Source: Larkinella rosea
Lineage (GTDB): Bacteria; Bacteroidota; Bacteroidia; Cytophagales; Spirosomataceae
Direction: 5' to 3'
Assembly (NCBI RefSeq): GCF_003858635.1
Contig: NZ_RQJO01000008.1
Span: 1,054,001 to 1,118,000, forward strand
Length of the DNA: 64,000 bases
In this document: piece by piece, positions 8,734-16,754 of the stretch
Position numbering within the stretch: position 1 is the stretch's first letter
How the letters are laid out: each line of letters begins with the position of its first letter
Translations under genes and position numbers: made by a program
The notes under the pieces: generated by a model
Databases searched by the model: none
What the model saw: only the letters and a program-made list of their open reading frames with translations
What the model was told of the DNA's origin: nothing

Positions 8734-8970
8734 TTATCGGGGTTGATGGTGTGGGTCCGGGCGGGCTTCGAAATACCGCTCGCCTTTTGGCATGATGATC
8801 CACAGAACGATGTAGACCACAAAAACCGGGAACGGAGTCGGGACAATGAACATCAATACGAAGAAAAGACGTACGAAAACTTTATCGATTCCGAAATAAT
8901 CAGCAAGTCCGGCGGACACGCCACCTAACATGGCTTCGGAAGGAATGCGGTGCAATTGCTTGGTTGTCAT
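8734..8970 (-). CDS. PspC-domain small membrane protein
   Basis: 78 aa. It shows the PspC signature: LHRIPSEAMLGGVSAGLADYF (about residues 6-26), then FGIDKVFVRLFFVLMF and one long hydrophobic helix (about 30-60) ending in IVLWIIMPKGE. PspC proteins are envelope-stress membrane proteins; stand-alone short copies are common in Bacteroidota, often without other psp genes, as here. It is preceded by a good promoter-like motif (9027-9055). Confidence 0.85.
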   Translation of the reverse strand: MTTKQLHRIPSEAMLGGVSAGLADYFGIDKVFVRLFFVLMFIVPTPFPVFVVYIVLWIIMPKGERYFEARPDPHHQPR

Positions 8971-9026
8971 GGTTTTATTAGTTTAGTTGTTTACTTTGTT
9001 CCGTTTCTTTGTTGTTATTGTTGATT

Positions 9027-9055
9027 CAAAGGTACTATGCAATGCCAAGTAGCAA
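9027..9055 (-). promoter_or_regulatory. Bacteroidota-type promoter for the pspC-like gene
   Basis: On the minus strand TTG is followed after 18 nt by TACCTTTG, a perfect match to the -7 consensus TAnnTTTG. The spacer is one shorter than the usual 19-21. The predicted transcription start leaves a leader of about 50 nt before the ATG at 8970. Confidence 0.5.
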
Positions 9056-9111
9056 AAGAACTTTCTTATAAACGGATTTGGGACGGTATGATGGGTAAAA
9101 AACCGGGATGC

Positions 9112-11262
9112 TCAGGCCAGAATGGCGTCGGTTAGCTTGCTGATATCGTGGCTTACTTTCTGAATGAAATCCAGTTGCTCTTTCAACGTGCGGTCGTCGG
9201 TAACGAGGAGTTCCGATTTTTCCGGGAGGGCAGTTTCCAAAACGGCCGGTTCAGAAACCGCTCTAACGGGCATCGGGTCGAATTTTTTCAGGCTTTCATT
9301 CAAAACCGTCAGCGAGCGTTTCACCGGACGCAATACTTCGGGCGGGCAACTGGCCGGTTGTTCAAGGTTCAGCCGGGCGGAGGCAATCGTGGCGATGTTA
9401 GACGATAAAATGTGGTTCAGTACCACAAATTCGTGGATTTCGTTTTTGTGCCACTGCTTACTTTGCGGTTCGGACGTCATCCGCTGAAAAGCCGCCGAGA
9501 GGTTGGCCGAACTGACGTACACTTCCTTGCGGGCCAGTTTGTAGTCCATCACCGTGAGTCGTTTGCCCGACAGACTGTCGACCAGTTTACGCAAATACGT
9601 CCGGTTGGCTTCCAGCACATCGCGCAGCAGTCCTTTCAGCTGTTGCGACTCCCAGTGCGGAAAAAGAAAACTGGCCGCAAACGCAATCACGCAGCCAATC
9701 AACGTATCAAGCACGCGCTCTTCGGCCACGCTGATGCCACCCAGACCGAGAAACCGGAAGAGAATCAGGATATAGGGCGTCATCAGGATCACCATCACAA
9801 TGTAGTTGGTACGCTGAAAACTGTAGGCACCGATCATCAGTACCAGCATCACCCAGAACAACGCGGTCGTGTTCGGAATCGCGACCAGCAGACCAACGCC
9901 GATCAAACCGCCCGCCACCGTCCCGATAATCCGTTCGTAGTTGCGCTGTTTGGTCAGGCTGAAAGCCGGTTTCAGAATCACCGAAACCGTTAACAGAATC
10001 CAATAACCGTGGTGTCCGTAGGCAATGAGTTTCGCTGCGATAAACCCGACCAGACACGCGATGGTGACCCGCAGCGAGTGTCGGAAAATAGACGAACTGA
10101 GGGTAAGGCTGTTGACGATGAGTTTGGGATCAATTTCCTGGTGCGACACAAACCGGGAGTATTCGGGTACTTCCTTATTTGGCGGTTTTTCGGACAGCTC
10201 CGATGGCGAATAGGTGTGAATATCGTTCAGCCGCTGGTTCAGGTTGCGAAGCGTCACCAGTATTTTTTTCAGCACCAGATTGCTGCCTTCTTTCTCGTTT
10301 TTACCCAATTCATCAATGTGGTTTTTCAGCCTTTCCAGGTGCCGGATCAAATCCGTGCGGCTTTTATAAGGTCGGTTCGACTGAATGGCCAGCCCGATGT
10401 AGTCCATTTCGACGGCCAGCTGGCGAATCAGCCGGGCGATTTCATCCAGAATACCGGTGTCGCCAAATCGTTCCCGGATCGACGCGTAGTCGTAATACAT
10501 CGCAATGATCTGTTCGTACAGATCCACGACATCGCCGAACGTCAGCACCAGCAACCGACCCGTCCAGGTCGTTTCCTTGACAATAACCCGGGTTTTGAAC
10601 AGGATTTCCCGGACCGCATCCTGTTTTTCGCTGACAATGGCCTGTTGCGCCACCAGTTTCCGGTAATCTTCCTGTAAATCCGTTCGGATGCTGTAAAATT
10701 CAGCCTTGATTGTCAGGAACTTCGCGATTTCATGAATGCATTCCCCGAGCGCCTGTTGAGCGGCCCGGTAGGGGCGGAGTTGGGAAAAAGACAGGCTAAT
10801 GGCCGTATACCAGAAACCGCCCGCGCAAACCAGACCGCCGTATCGCCAGACTTCCGCCGGGTCCAGTTCGCGGTCCATCATCAGAATCATCGACAGCAAA
10901 CCGGCGGTTCCGACGGACGTGGCCCGGTTGCCGTAGATCGCAAACATGGAGAAGAAAAAACTCAACAGCAGAATTTCGACGCCCAGCAGCCAGCCATTCA
11001 TCCGGATAAAACCGGTGATGAGCGAAACCAGCACGACGGTTAGATTGCCCGCCAGCATGCCGTTCCGGCGGTGAACAACGGGACCGGGCGCGTCCGAAAT
11101 GCTCACCCAAAAAGCGCCCAGCGAAATGGGCATTCCCGTTTCAAAATGACCAAACTGGTAGGAAACGACGGAAGGAATCAGGATGGCCAGCGTAATCCGC
11201 AGCCCATCCGAAAAATGCTGGCCAGATAGAAAATACCGGACTTCCCGGATCTGTCTTTTCAT
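9112..11262 (-). CDS. FUSC/YccS-family inner-membrane protein
   Basis: 716 aa, the usual length for the YccS/YhfK family. Two hydrophobic helix bundles are visible. The first (about residues 18-165) includes SLGAFWVSISDAPGP, the family's most recognisable segment. The second (about 395-545) includes LRVTIACLVGFIAAKL and GYWILLTVSVILKPAFSLTK followed by a basic YERIIGTVAGGLIG segment, matching the FUSC_2 half. A cytosolic helical linker separates them and another helical domain follows. Members are linked to efflux of aromatic or phenolic compounds; the substrate here is unknown. The nearest gene upstream (11327-11551) is on the same strand, 64 bp away. Confidence 0.8.
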   Translation of the reverse strand: MKRQIREVRYFLSGQHFSDGLRITLAILIPSVVSYQFGHFETGMPISLGAFWVSISDAPGPVVHRRNGMLAGNLTVVLVSLITGFIRMNGWLLGVEILLLSFFFSMFAIYGNRATSVGTAGLLSMILMMDRELDPAEVWRYGGLVCAGGFWYTAISLSFSQLRPYRAAQQALGECIHEIAKFLTIKAEFYSIRTDLQEDYRKLVAQQAIVSEKQDAVREILFKTRVIVKETTWTGRLLVLTFGDVVDLYEQIIAMYYDYASIRERFGDTGILDEIARLIRQLAVEMDYIGLAIQSNRPYKSRTDLIRHLERLKNHIDELGKNEKEGSNLVLKKILVTLRNLNQRLNDIHTYSPSELSEKPPNKEVPEYSRFVSHQEIDPKLIVNSLTLSSSIFRHSLRVTIACLVGFIAAKLIAYGHHGYWILLTVSVILKPAFSLTKQRNYERIIGTVAGGLIGVGLLVAIPNTTALFWVMLVLMIGAYSFQRTNYIVMVILMTPYILILFRFLGLGGISVAEERVLDTLIGCVIAFAASFLFPHWESQQLKGLLRDVLEANRTYLRKLVDSLSGKRLTVMDYKLARKEVYVSSANLSAAFQRMTSEPQSKQWHKNEIHEFVVLNHILSSNIATIASARLNLEQPASCPPEVLRPVKRSLTVLNESLKKFDPMPVRAVSEPAVLETALPEKSELLVTDDRTLKEQLDFIQKVSHDISKLTDAILA

Positions 11263-11326
11263 GGTGGCAAGGTAGGGTGCATTGCCCGCTTAACCAACAC
11301 CAAAAGTGGATAATCCGGTTTTGTTT

Positions 11327-11551
11327 TTAGCGAACCGCGATGGAGTAACCGGCGCTTTCCATTTGCCGGGTCACTTGCGGAGGCACCACACAGTAACGCA
11401 TTTTTTCCAAACGAATCACGCTGTGAAGCACACCGGTGCGTTTGTCGATGCACTGCCGGCGGTAAAGCGCGTCGGAAAGGCAATCGAATTGGGGAAACGT
11501 TTTCAGAAAATCGGAAGAGTCAGCTTGTTGCTGGGTCAACGGTAAAGACAT
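11327..11551 (-). CDS. Small conserved-looking protein of unknown function
   Basis: 74 aa, starting MSLPLTQQQADSSDFLKTFP. It contains four scattered residues of interest, Cys in FDCLSD, RRQCIDKR and MRYCVV, without a recognisable metal motif. No signal peptide or membrane helix. The call rests mainly on a near-perfect promoter motif located upstream on the same strand (11682-11711) and on an ordinary amino-acid mix, unlike most antisense frames here. It could be co-transcribed with the FUSC gene. I do not recognise a family. Confidence 0.5.
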   Translation of the reverse strand: MSLPLTQQQADSSDFLKTFPQFDCLSDALYRRQCIDKRTGVLHSVIRLEKMRYCVVPPQVTRQMESAGYSIAVR

Positions 11552-11980
11552 AAACGCGTAACTTAAAAGGGTCGCTGAGTAAACATGGAAAATAAGAAGC
11601 TTTAAAAAGTGTTACGGCGGGAAGGAATCGGGTAGTACGGCGATTGCAGGAAGTAAAAACTGACTGCCTGAATCACTTTTACAAAGTTACTAATTTATCA
11701 AATAAGTACAACTGATTGTTGGTGTATATTTTTCATTACTAATAGTACTTTGGTAATAATTTTTACCTAATAATCACTTATTGGTATAATATAAGCAGGT
11801 TATTACGGAGAAGCCCAACGCGATGCCGATTGGGGGTAGGTGGAAAAATTTACTATTATTTTTGTTATTTGTCAGACTGGCGGAGCCTTTTTATGGTTAG
11901 ACACGGTTTTTTGCCCGATTCGGCAGGAAATAGTTGTAGTACCTACTGGTAGAAACTCATCTTGAATACTTCGCTAAAGT
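11552..11980. other. A+T-rich intergenic region (429 bp)
   Basis: Markedly A+T-rich compared with its neighbours, especially 11690-11810. It holds one well-formed minus-strand promoter motif (11682-11711) and otherwise no gene, hairpin or repeat that I can support. The 3' end of the FG-GAP lipoprotein gene borders it on the right. Confidence 0.6.
11682..11711 (-). promoter_or_regulatory. Perfect Bacteroidota promoter motif upstream of the 74-aa gene
   Basis: Minus strand: TTG (11711-11709), a 19-nt spacer, then TAACTTTG (11689-11682). This is an exact fit to TTG-N19-21-TAnnTTTG. The predicted start near 11675 leaves about 125 nt of leader before the ATG at 11551. Confidence 0.6.
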
Positions 11981-13555
11981 CTACCGAATCGTGTTTTCCA
12001 GAACAATAACCGAAGGCCCGGTTTTCAGCCATTGTTGACCTAAACCGGTGGTATCGCCCTGGGGGATAAAGTACACAAACGAGCCCAGGACCAGATCAAT
12101 ATCGCCATCAGCATCCATGTCGCCCGCATCCATGACCACCCATCGTCCCTTCGGAGCTTCGGGAAAAGAATAATCGTTGAATGTTAGATTGCCCTTGTTT
12201 TGCAGGTAGATAAAGCTTTCTTCCGGGTAGCGGGCATAATCGGGGAAAAATGAAATGGCCGCAATATCGAGGTCACCGTCCCGGTCATAGTCCCGAACCA
12301 GCGCCTTGTAAGCCCCATTAAGTTGGTAGAAATACGATTGCCTGAAGTTGGATTTTCCGTCATTCAGAAAAATATAAATACCGTGATACGGCTTTAAAAT
12401 CGGCGTCTTGTCGGCGTTGTCGCCACAGACATAGACGATGTCATCAAAACCGTCTTTGTTGAAATCGGCCAGTTCAATGTGCTGGGAGCCGTTGAGCGGC
12501 AGGAAGGTCAGCAGTCGTTTTTCCAGAAATTTTCCCGCTCCCTGATTTTCGTAGAGGAAAACACCTTCGTCGCCCTGCGCCATGAGCACATAAATATCCG
12601 GCAGCCCATCTTTATTCGCATCTTTAATAATTGCCGAAATCGCACCCGGTTTCTCGCGTAAGATCCGTTTGTCATAACCGCCTTTGCCGTTGTTTTCGTA
12701 CCAGGTCAGTTGGCCGGTCTGGTTGCCAAATTCACAGGCTACGACATCTTCCCGACCGTCTTTGTTCAAGTCACCGTAGGTCATAAAAACCGGTCGTTTT
12801 AAATCGGGAATTAGTTGATTTTCCGGTTGATAACGCGGTTCGGTTCCCTTTTTGACGAATCGTTGCAAAGCGCCATTGGGCGCATCCGTTGGAAAAACAC
12901 CTTTCCCAACGGTTGTTAGCCATAGCTCATTGGATTTTTCGTAAAAATGAATCGGCGTTGATTCCAGCGGAATGCTGTAATTTTCGTCCAGTTTAGGCGT
13001 CAGAAACGTTAAAATATTGCGCCGGTTTTTCCCGTCACTAAAGACGATACCACGTTTGTCAGGCAGGATTTTGACGAGTGTAGTCAGGGAAGGGCGGTGC
13101 GAAAAGGAGGGTTCCCGGTATTTGAAATGCGGTAATCCCATCCGGATCGGGTGTTTGCGCTGGGGCGGAAGGAGGGTGTCTGGCGCATTCTCCAGGTAAT
13201 AGGTCTCAATTTTGCGCCAGTCTTCTTTGGCCAGAACCGGTTTTTCGGGAAAGACATTGGCATCGCGGACAACGATGCCGCTCAGGCCGTCGTCAAACAA
13301 ACTGTCGGGGCGAAAACCGCTGCTGTAAATTCCCAACCGATGCCCCATCGCCGGAAGTACATCCCGCCAGATGGATTTGGGTAGCAAGTCGGGGCTTACG
13401 TAGGCATGACACCGGCTGCAGTGCGCCATCGCCAGTTCTTTCCCGGAGAGCGCCGAAACCGGTGGTTCTTCAAATTTGGTTGCGTCATTTTGCTTTTTGG
13501 TCGTACAGGAAATCAGGAGGCAAAGTAGTATGCAAACGGGGATCAGTTGTCTCAT
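11981..13555 (-). CDS. FG-GAP/VCBS-repeat lipoprotein with N-terminal cytochrome c motif
   Basis: 524 aa from the ATG at 13555. An in-frame start at 13594 adds 13 residues but would bury the signal peptide. The signal ends in a lipobox (LLCLLISC), so this is a lipoprotein. Residues 35-75 hold a single c-type heme motif CSRCH followed by a plausible axial Met (LPAMGHRLG). The rest is a beta-propeller of FG-GAP repeats with calcium-type loops: DLNKDGREDVV, DANKDGLPDIYV, DFNKDGFDDIVY, DYDRDGDLDIAA, DMDADGDIDLVL. One heme plus a propeller suggests a periplasmic or surface electron-transfer or dehydrogenase-associated protein. The substrate is unknown. Confidence 0.8.
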   Translation of the reverse strand: MRQLIPVCILLCLLISCTTKKQNDATKFEEPPVSALSGKELAMAHCSRCHAYVSPDLLPKSIWRDVLPAMGHRLGIYSSGFRPDSLFDDGLSGIVVRDANVFPEKPVLAKEDWRKIETYYLENAPDTLLPPQRKHPIRMGLPHFKYREPSFSHRPSLTTLVKILPDKRGIVFSDGKNRRNILTFLTPKLDENYSIPLESTPIHFYEKSNELWLTTVGKGVFPTDAPNGALQRFVKKGTEPRYQPENQLIPDLKRPVFMTYGDLNKDGREDVVACEFGNQTGQLTWYENNGKGGYDKRILREKPGAISAIIKDANKDGLPDIYVLMAQGDEGVFLYENQGAGKFLEKRLLTFLPLNGSQHIELADFNKDGFDDIVYVCGDNADKTPILKPYHGIYIFLNDGKSNFRQSYFYQLNGAYKALVRDYDRDGDLDIAAISFFPDYARYPEESFIYLQNKGNLTFNDYSFPEAPKGRWVVMDAGDMDADGDIDLVLGSFVYFIPQGDTTGLGQQWLKTGPSVIVLENTIR

Positions 13556-13610
13556 ATCCAAAAATCGCATTCGGGCCATTGGCAAATAAGGCACTTAATT
13601 TTCGACTTAC

Positions 13611-13618
13611 CAAAACTA
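13611..13618 (-). promoter_or_regulatory. Possible -7 element for the FG-GAP lipoprotein gene
   Basis: TAGTTTTG on the minus strand matches TAnnTTTG, but no TTG lies 19-21 nt upstream. A start near 13604 would give about 50 nt of leader to the ATG at 13555, which favours that start over the one at 13594. Confidence 0.3.
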
Positions 13619-13673
13619 AACCGCTACCGGTTTTTATCCGAATGTGCCAGGCCATCAGCCGTTGGCGAAATTG

Positions 13674-13716
13674 AAAATCGGAGGTAGTCTTCATCAAGAA
13701 GACTACCTCCGATTTT
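13674..13716. terminator. Perfect 19-bp hairpin with T-rich flank, no gene ending beside it
   Basis: Arms at 13674-13692 and 13698-13716 are exact inverse copies with a 5-nt loop (ATCAA). The left arm begins AAAA and the right ends TTTTT, giving the look of a bidirectional intrinsic terminator. No annotated gene ends at it: the flanking genes diverge from this region. Confidence 0.6.
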
Positions 13717-14286
13717 TAAATGAAACAGGATATGAGCGCTTTAACGTACCCTAAGTTGGCTTCAGTACATCGCCGGAAAATATACGGCGGGCCACCTTCA
13801 CGTTTGGCATTCGATTTTCGCATGACGAATAACCGAATCCGCTCGTGTCTGGCAATTAAATATTCGATTTCATAGCCTGCAAAGCTAAATTGAATTTACT
13901 TTCTCTTAACAAGCATCAGCTGAATCAAAACAATTCAACTTATCCGAGTAATCCAACCGTCATATGGTGAATTGATGAAAAATAGGGCAGAATTGTCGAA
14001 ACAGACCGCGATGGTTTTGGCCTTAATGGCGTTGCTTCATCAAATCAAATGACTATTTGAACCGGTAATAAGTGCGTTTAGCCACTTTCCTGATTTCTGC
14101 AAAATCAGATACTATTGCCCGAGGATGCGCGTTTGAACGTCTATACTAGATAGTTCACAGACGATGTATTGAGCAAACCGTTGCGGGTTTAACATCCTGT
14201 TCGGGAGTCAATATGCCGGTTAGCACGTAAGAACGCCGTTTTTTACCATTTTAGATCGGTTTTACGATAAAGTAAGAAAGTGCGGT

Positions 14287-14318
14287 TTGCCTGAATCGGT
14301 TATCTTTTATTATTTTTG
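14287..14318 (+). promoter_or_regulatory. Promoter of the LytTR gene pair
   Basis: TTG at 14287-14289, a 21-nt spacer, then TATTTTTG at 14311-14318: a full match to the Bacteroidota consensus. It is about 165 nt upstream of the first LytTR start codon. The -7 element overlaps the first of two direct repeats. Confidence 0.6.
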
Positions 14319-14352
14319 ATACAAAAACGATCATTTTTTGATACAAAAGCGA
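14313..14352 (+). repeat. Two 18-bp direct repeats, operator-like, 22 bp apart
   Basis: TTTTTGATACAAAAACGA at 14313-14330 and TTTTTGATACAAAAGCGA at 14335-14352 differ at one base. The 22-bp period is about two helical turns, so both copies face the same side of the DNA. LytTR-family regulators classically bind paired direct repeats with about this period, and the genes downstream encode LytTR proteins. The repeats overlap the -7 element and predicted start site, which would suit repression or autoregulation. Confidence 0.6.
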
Positions 14353-14482
14353 CACTCTTTCATTGGAAGCTTCGCCACGTTTGCCTGGCGTGGAAGACAA
14401 ATCACCCATGCACTACTATACTGAAGCTGTTTGTTGCAAATATTGATTACAAGACTTTCTTATTTTATCCGCCACACCTGAA

Positions 14483-15505
14483 ATGAAACCCGTTATCCTA
14501 CCAAACCTGGGCCGCAAGACCGTCAGCGAGCCTATCAAAATCCCTTTAACCTTAGAAACCATCCAGCGGTTTGGGTTAATGGCCTTGCTACTGACGGCTA
14601 TTTATAGCTTTCTTACCATCAGCCTCTATATCACCCATTTTGAATTTAAGAAAGAATTAGCTGCCAAACTGAATGGCTGGTATGTATTGATCTGCCTGGA
14701 GGTAACCATGATTATTCCGGAAATGGTCACTTTGTATGGGTTACAAAAGTTATTGTTGATTTATCATCGACTAATCCCCATTCGCTCCGTCCGATTGACG
14801 GCCCTTGGGGTGGGCCGTTATTATTTGTCACTCTTACCCCTTCTGCTGACGGTGTTTTTTATAATTAGCCCCTTTACCCAAACCGTTCGTTTTTTTCTGG
14901 AAGTCCCGATCGAGAGCGGGTTTGACGCCCTGACGTTTACCCATTACTTCCACAACTTCCTAATTGGACCTTATGTCCGACCTGTAATTGTAGCAACTTA
15001 TTCACTTGTGATTCCATTTTTGGGATATTGTATGATTTCCGTTTCGCTAATTCGTGACTTCTTTGTCTGGCGGGATCAGCAGAAAAAGTCCCAGGTAGAA
15101 GAACGGCAGATAGAAAAGGTGGCTAACTATGCGACCAGCCTGACGGTGCAATCGAATCAGGGGCAAACCGTGATACACTGCTCGGAGGTTGCTTTGATCA
15201 CCAGCGACAGCCCGAATTGCCTGGTCCACCATCTGCAGGGAACTTATAAATTATGTCATAAAACACTGACTGAAGTGGAAGCTATGCTGGATCCTGAGCT
15301 GTTTTTTCGGGTTAACCGGGGCGGTTTGGTGAATCGGACCTTTGTCGACGGTTATGTGCACGTAGGCAACAACAACTACATCGTCAATCTCAAACCGCCG
15401 TTCCAGCACCAAACCGTTTCCTTGTCCCGGACGCGTTTGTCGGAATTCCGTCACTGGCTTGAGGTTTCTGTCCAGATTCAGTTCCACAGCCCATCCAGAT
15501 TTTAG
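14483..15505 (+). CDS. Membrane-bound LytTR-domain transcriptional regulator, first of a tandem pair
   Basis: 340 aa. Four transmembrane helices lie in the N-terminal part (about residues 30-52, 70-92, 113-137, 170-195). A short charged linker (RDQQKKSQVEERQIEK) leads to a C-terminal LytTR DNA-binding domain (about 225-330; TEVEAMLDPELFFRVNRGG, NNNYIVNL, SLSRTRLSEFRHWL). The LytTR domain is attached straight to the membrane part with no receiver domain, so it probably responds to a membrane or envelope signal without a separate kinase. There is a good promoter and operator-like direct repeats upstream. A near-duplicate gene follows 72 bp later. Confidence 0.85.
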   Translation: MKPVILPNLGRKTVSEPIKIPLTLETIQRFGLMALLLTAIYSFLTISLYITHFEFKKELAAKLNGWYVLICLEVTMIIPEMVTLYGLQKLLLIYHRLIPIRSVRLTALGVGRYYLSLLPLLLTVFFIISPFTQTVRFFLEVPIESGFDALTFTHYFHNFLIGPYVRPVIVATYSLVIPFLGYCMISVSLIRDFFVWRDQQKKSQVEERQIEKVANYATSLTVQSNQGQTVIHCSEVALITSDSPNCLVHHLQGTYKLCHKTLTEVEAMLDPELFFRVNRGGLVNRTFVDGYVHVGNNNYIVNLKPPFQHQTVSLSRTRLSEFRHWLEVSVQIQFHSPSRF

Positions 15506-15577
15506 AAACAATTCAAAATTCGGATGACTTTAAAAATATCGTAATCCATACCTTCCAATTGGTCTGCCATACCTGAA

Positions 15578-16606
15578 ATGAAACCATTTTTCCTGCCGAG
15601 CCTGAATCAAAAAAACGCCAGCGAGCCTATAAAAGTCCCCTTAACCTTAAAAACCATTCAGCGGTTTTGGTTGATGGCCTTTTTGCTGGGGATTGTTTGT
15701 GGCTTTCGCATTATCAATATCTATATTACCAATTTTGAATTTAAAAAAGCGGTGGCTACTCGATATGGGGGTTGGGATGTATTGGCCTTCATGGAAATCA
15801 TGGGGGGAGTTGTTCCAGAATTGGTAACGCTATATGGGCTACAAAAGCTATTGTTGTTTTATCATCGGCTGATCCCCATTCGATCTGTCCAATTGACCCC
15901 ATTTGGAGTAGTTCGTTATTACTTATCCTTACTACCCGTTCTGTTGGCGGTGTTTTTTATAATCAGCCCTTTTACTCAAACCGTTCGTTATTTTCTTGAA
16001 ATCCCGATTAAGCACGGTTTTGACGCCCTGAATTTTAATGATTACGTCAATGCTTACTTGATCGGGCCTTATCGGCGACCCAAGATTGTAGCAACTTATT
16101 TACTGATGATTCCATTTCTGGGCTACTGTATGGTTTCCATTTCGCTGGTTCGGGACTTTTTTGTCTGGCGGGATCAGCAGAAAAAACCTCAAACGGGAGA
16201 GGAACAGCTAAAAGCTGGGTCTGATTATGCGAGCAGTCTGACGGTGCAATCGAATCAGGGGCAAACGGCGTTACGCTGTTCGGAGGTTGCTTTGATCACC
16301 AGTGACAGCCCGAATTGCCTGGTCCACCATCCGCAGGGGACATATAAATTATGCCACAAAACACTGACTGAAGTGGAGGCTACGCTGGATCCTGAGCTGT
16401 TTTTTCGGGTTAACCGGGGCGGTTTGGTGAATCGGGCCTTTGTCAACGGTTATGTGCACGTGGGCAACAACAACTACATCGTCAATCTCAAACCGCCGTT
16501 CCAGCACCAAACCGTTTCCTTGTCCCGGACGCGTTTATCGGAATTCCGTCACTGGCTTCAATTCGCTATCCCGCATCCCGTTCCTCAGTCAGAGCAGGTT
16601 TTGTAA
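15578..16606 (+). CDS. Membrane-bound LytTR-domain transcriptional regulator, second of a tandem pair
   Basis: 342 aa, a duplicate of the preceding gene with the same four-helix N terminus and C-terminal LytTR domain. The last 110 residues of the DNA-binding part differ at only about eight positions, while the membrane half is clearly more divergent (for example AIYSFLTISLYITHFEFK against IVCGFRIINIYITNFEFK). The sequence just before both start codons is also shared (TACCTGAAATGAAACC here, CACCTGAAATGAAACC in the first), so the duplication unit included the start region. The upstream direct repeats are not duplicated before this copy. The two may share targets while sensing different inputs, or may heterodimerise. 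Confidence 0.85.
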   Translation: MKPFFLPSLNQKNASEPIKVPLTLKTIQRFWLMAFLLGIVCGFRIINIYITNFEFKKAVATRYGGWDVLAFMEIMGGVVPELVTLYGLQKLLLFYHRLIPIRSVQLTPFGVVRYYLSLLPVLLAVFFIISPFTQTVRYFLEIPIKHGFDALNFNDYVNAYLIGPYRRPKIVATYLLMIPFLGYCMVSISLVRDFFVWRDQQKKPQTGEEQLKAGSDYASSLTVQSNQGQTALRCSEVALITSDSPNCLVHHPQGTYKLCHKTLTEVEATLDPELFFRVNRGGLVNRAFVNGYVHVGNNNYIVNLKPPFQHQTVSLSRTRLSEFRHWLQFAIPHPVPQSEQVL

Positions 16607-16754
16607 ACCCCAATTCAAATAGCCTTTACTGGCAAATCGATCTAGGTAAGTAAGAAATTGAAGCCGAATACCGGTTTTTACCCAAACCCGCCAAATCATT
16701 ACCCTTTGGCGACAGATCGATTCGGGCTTTCGGGATAACCATTACCTTTAGTGC

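Larger units (their letters stand above)
13556..14482. other. Long divergent intergenic region (about 930 bp)
   Basis: It separates the divergent FG-GAP lipoprotein and LytTR genes. Supported contents: a -7-like motif for the lipoprotein gene (13611-13618), a perfect hairpin (13674-13716), and a promoter overlapped by two direct repeats (14287-14352). The stretch 13720-14280 has no frame I believe, and I found no tRNA. The size and A+T-richness leave room for a small RNA. Confidence 0.6.

Noticed and set aside
11740-11800. sigma70-like TATAAT box in the A+T-rich gap
   Set aside because: The main sigma factor of Bacteroidota does not use this box, and no gene start lies downstream at a sensible distance.
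13720-14280. tRNA or other structural RNA gene in the long gap
   Set aside because: No T-loop or acceptor-stem pattern could be found by eye.
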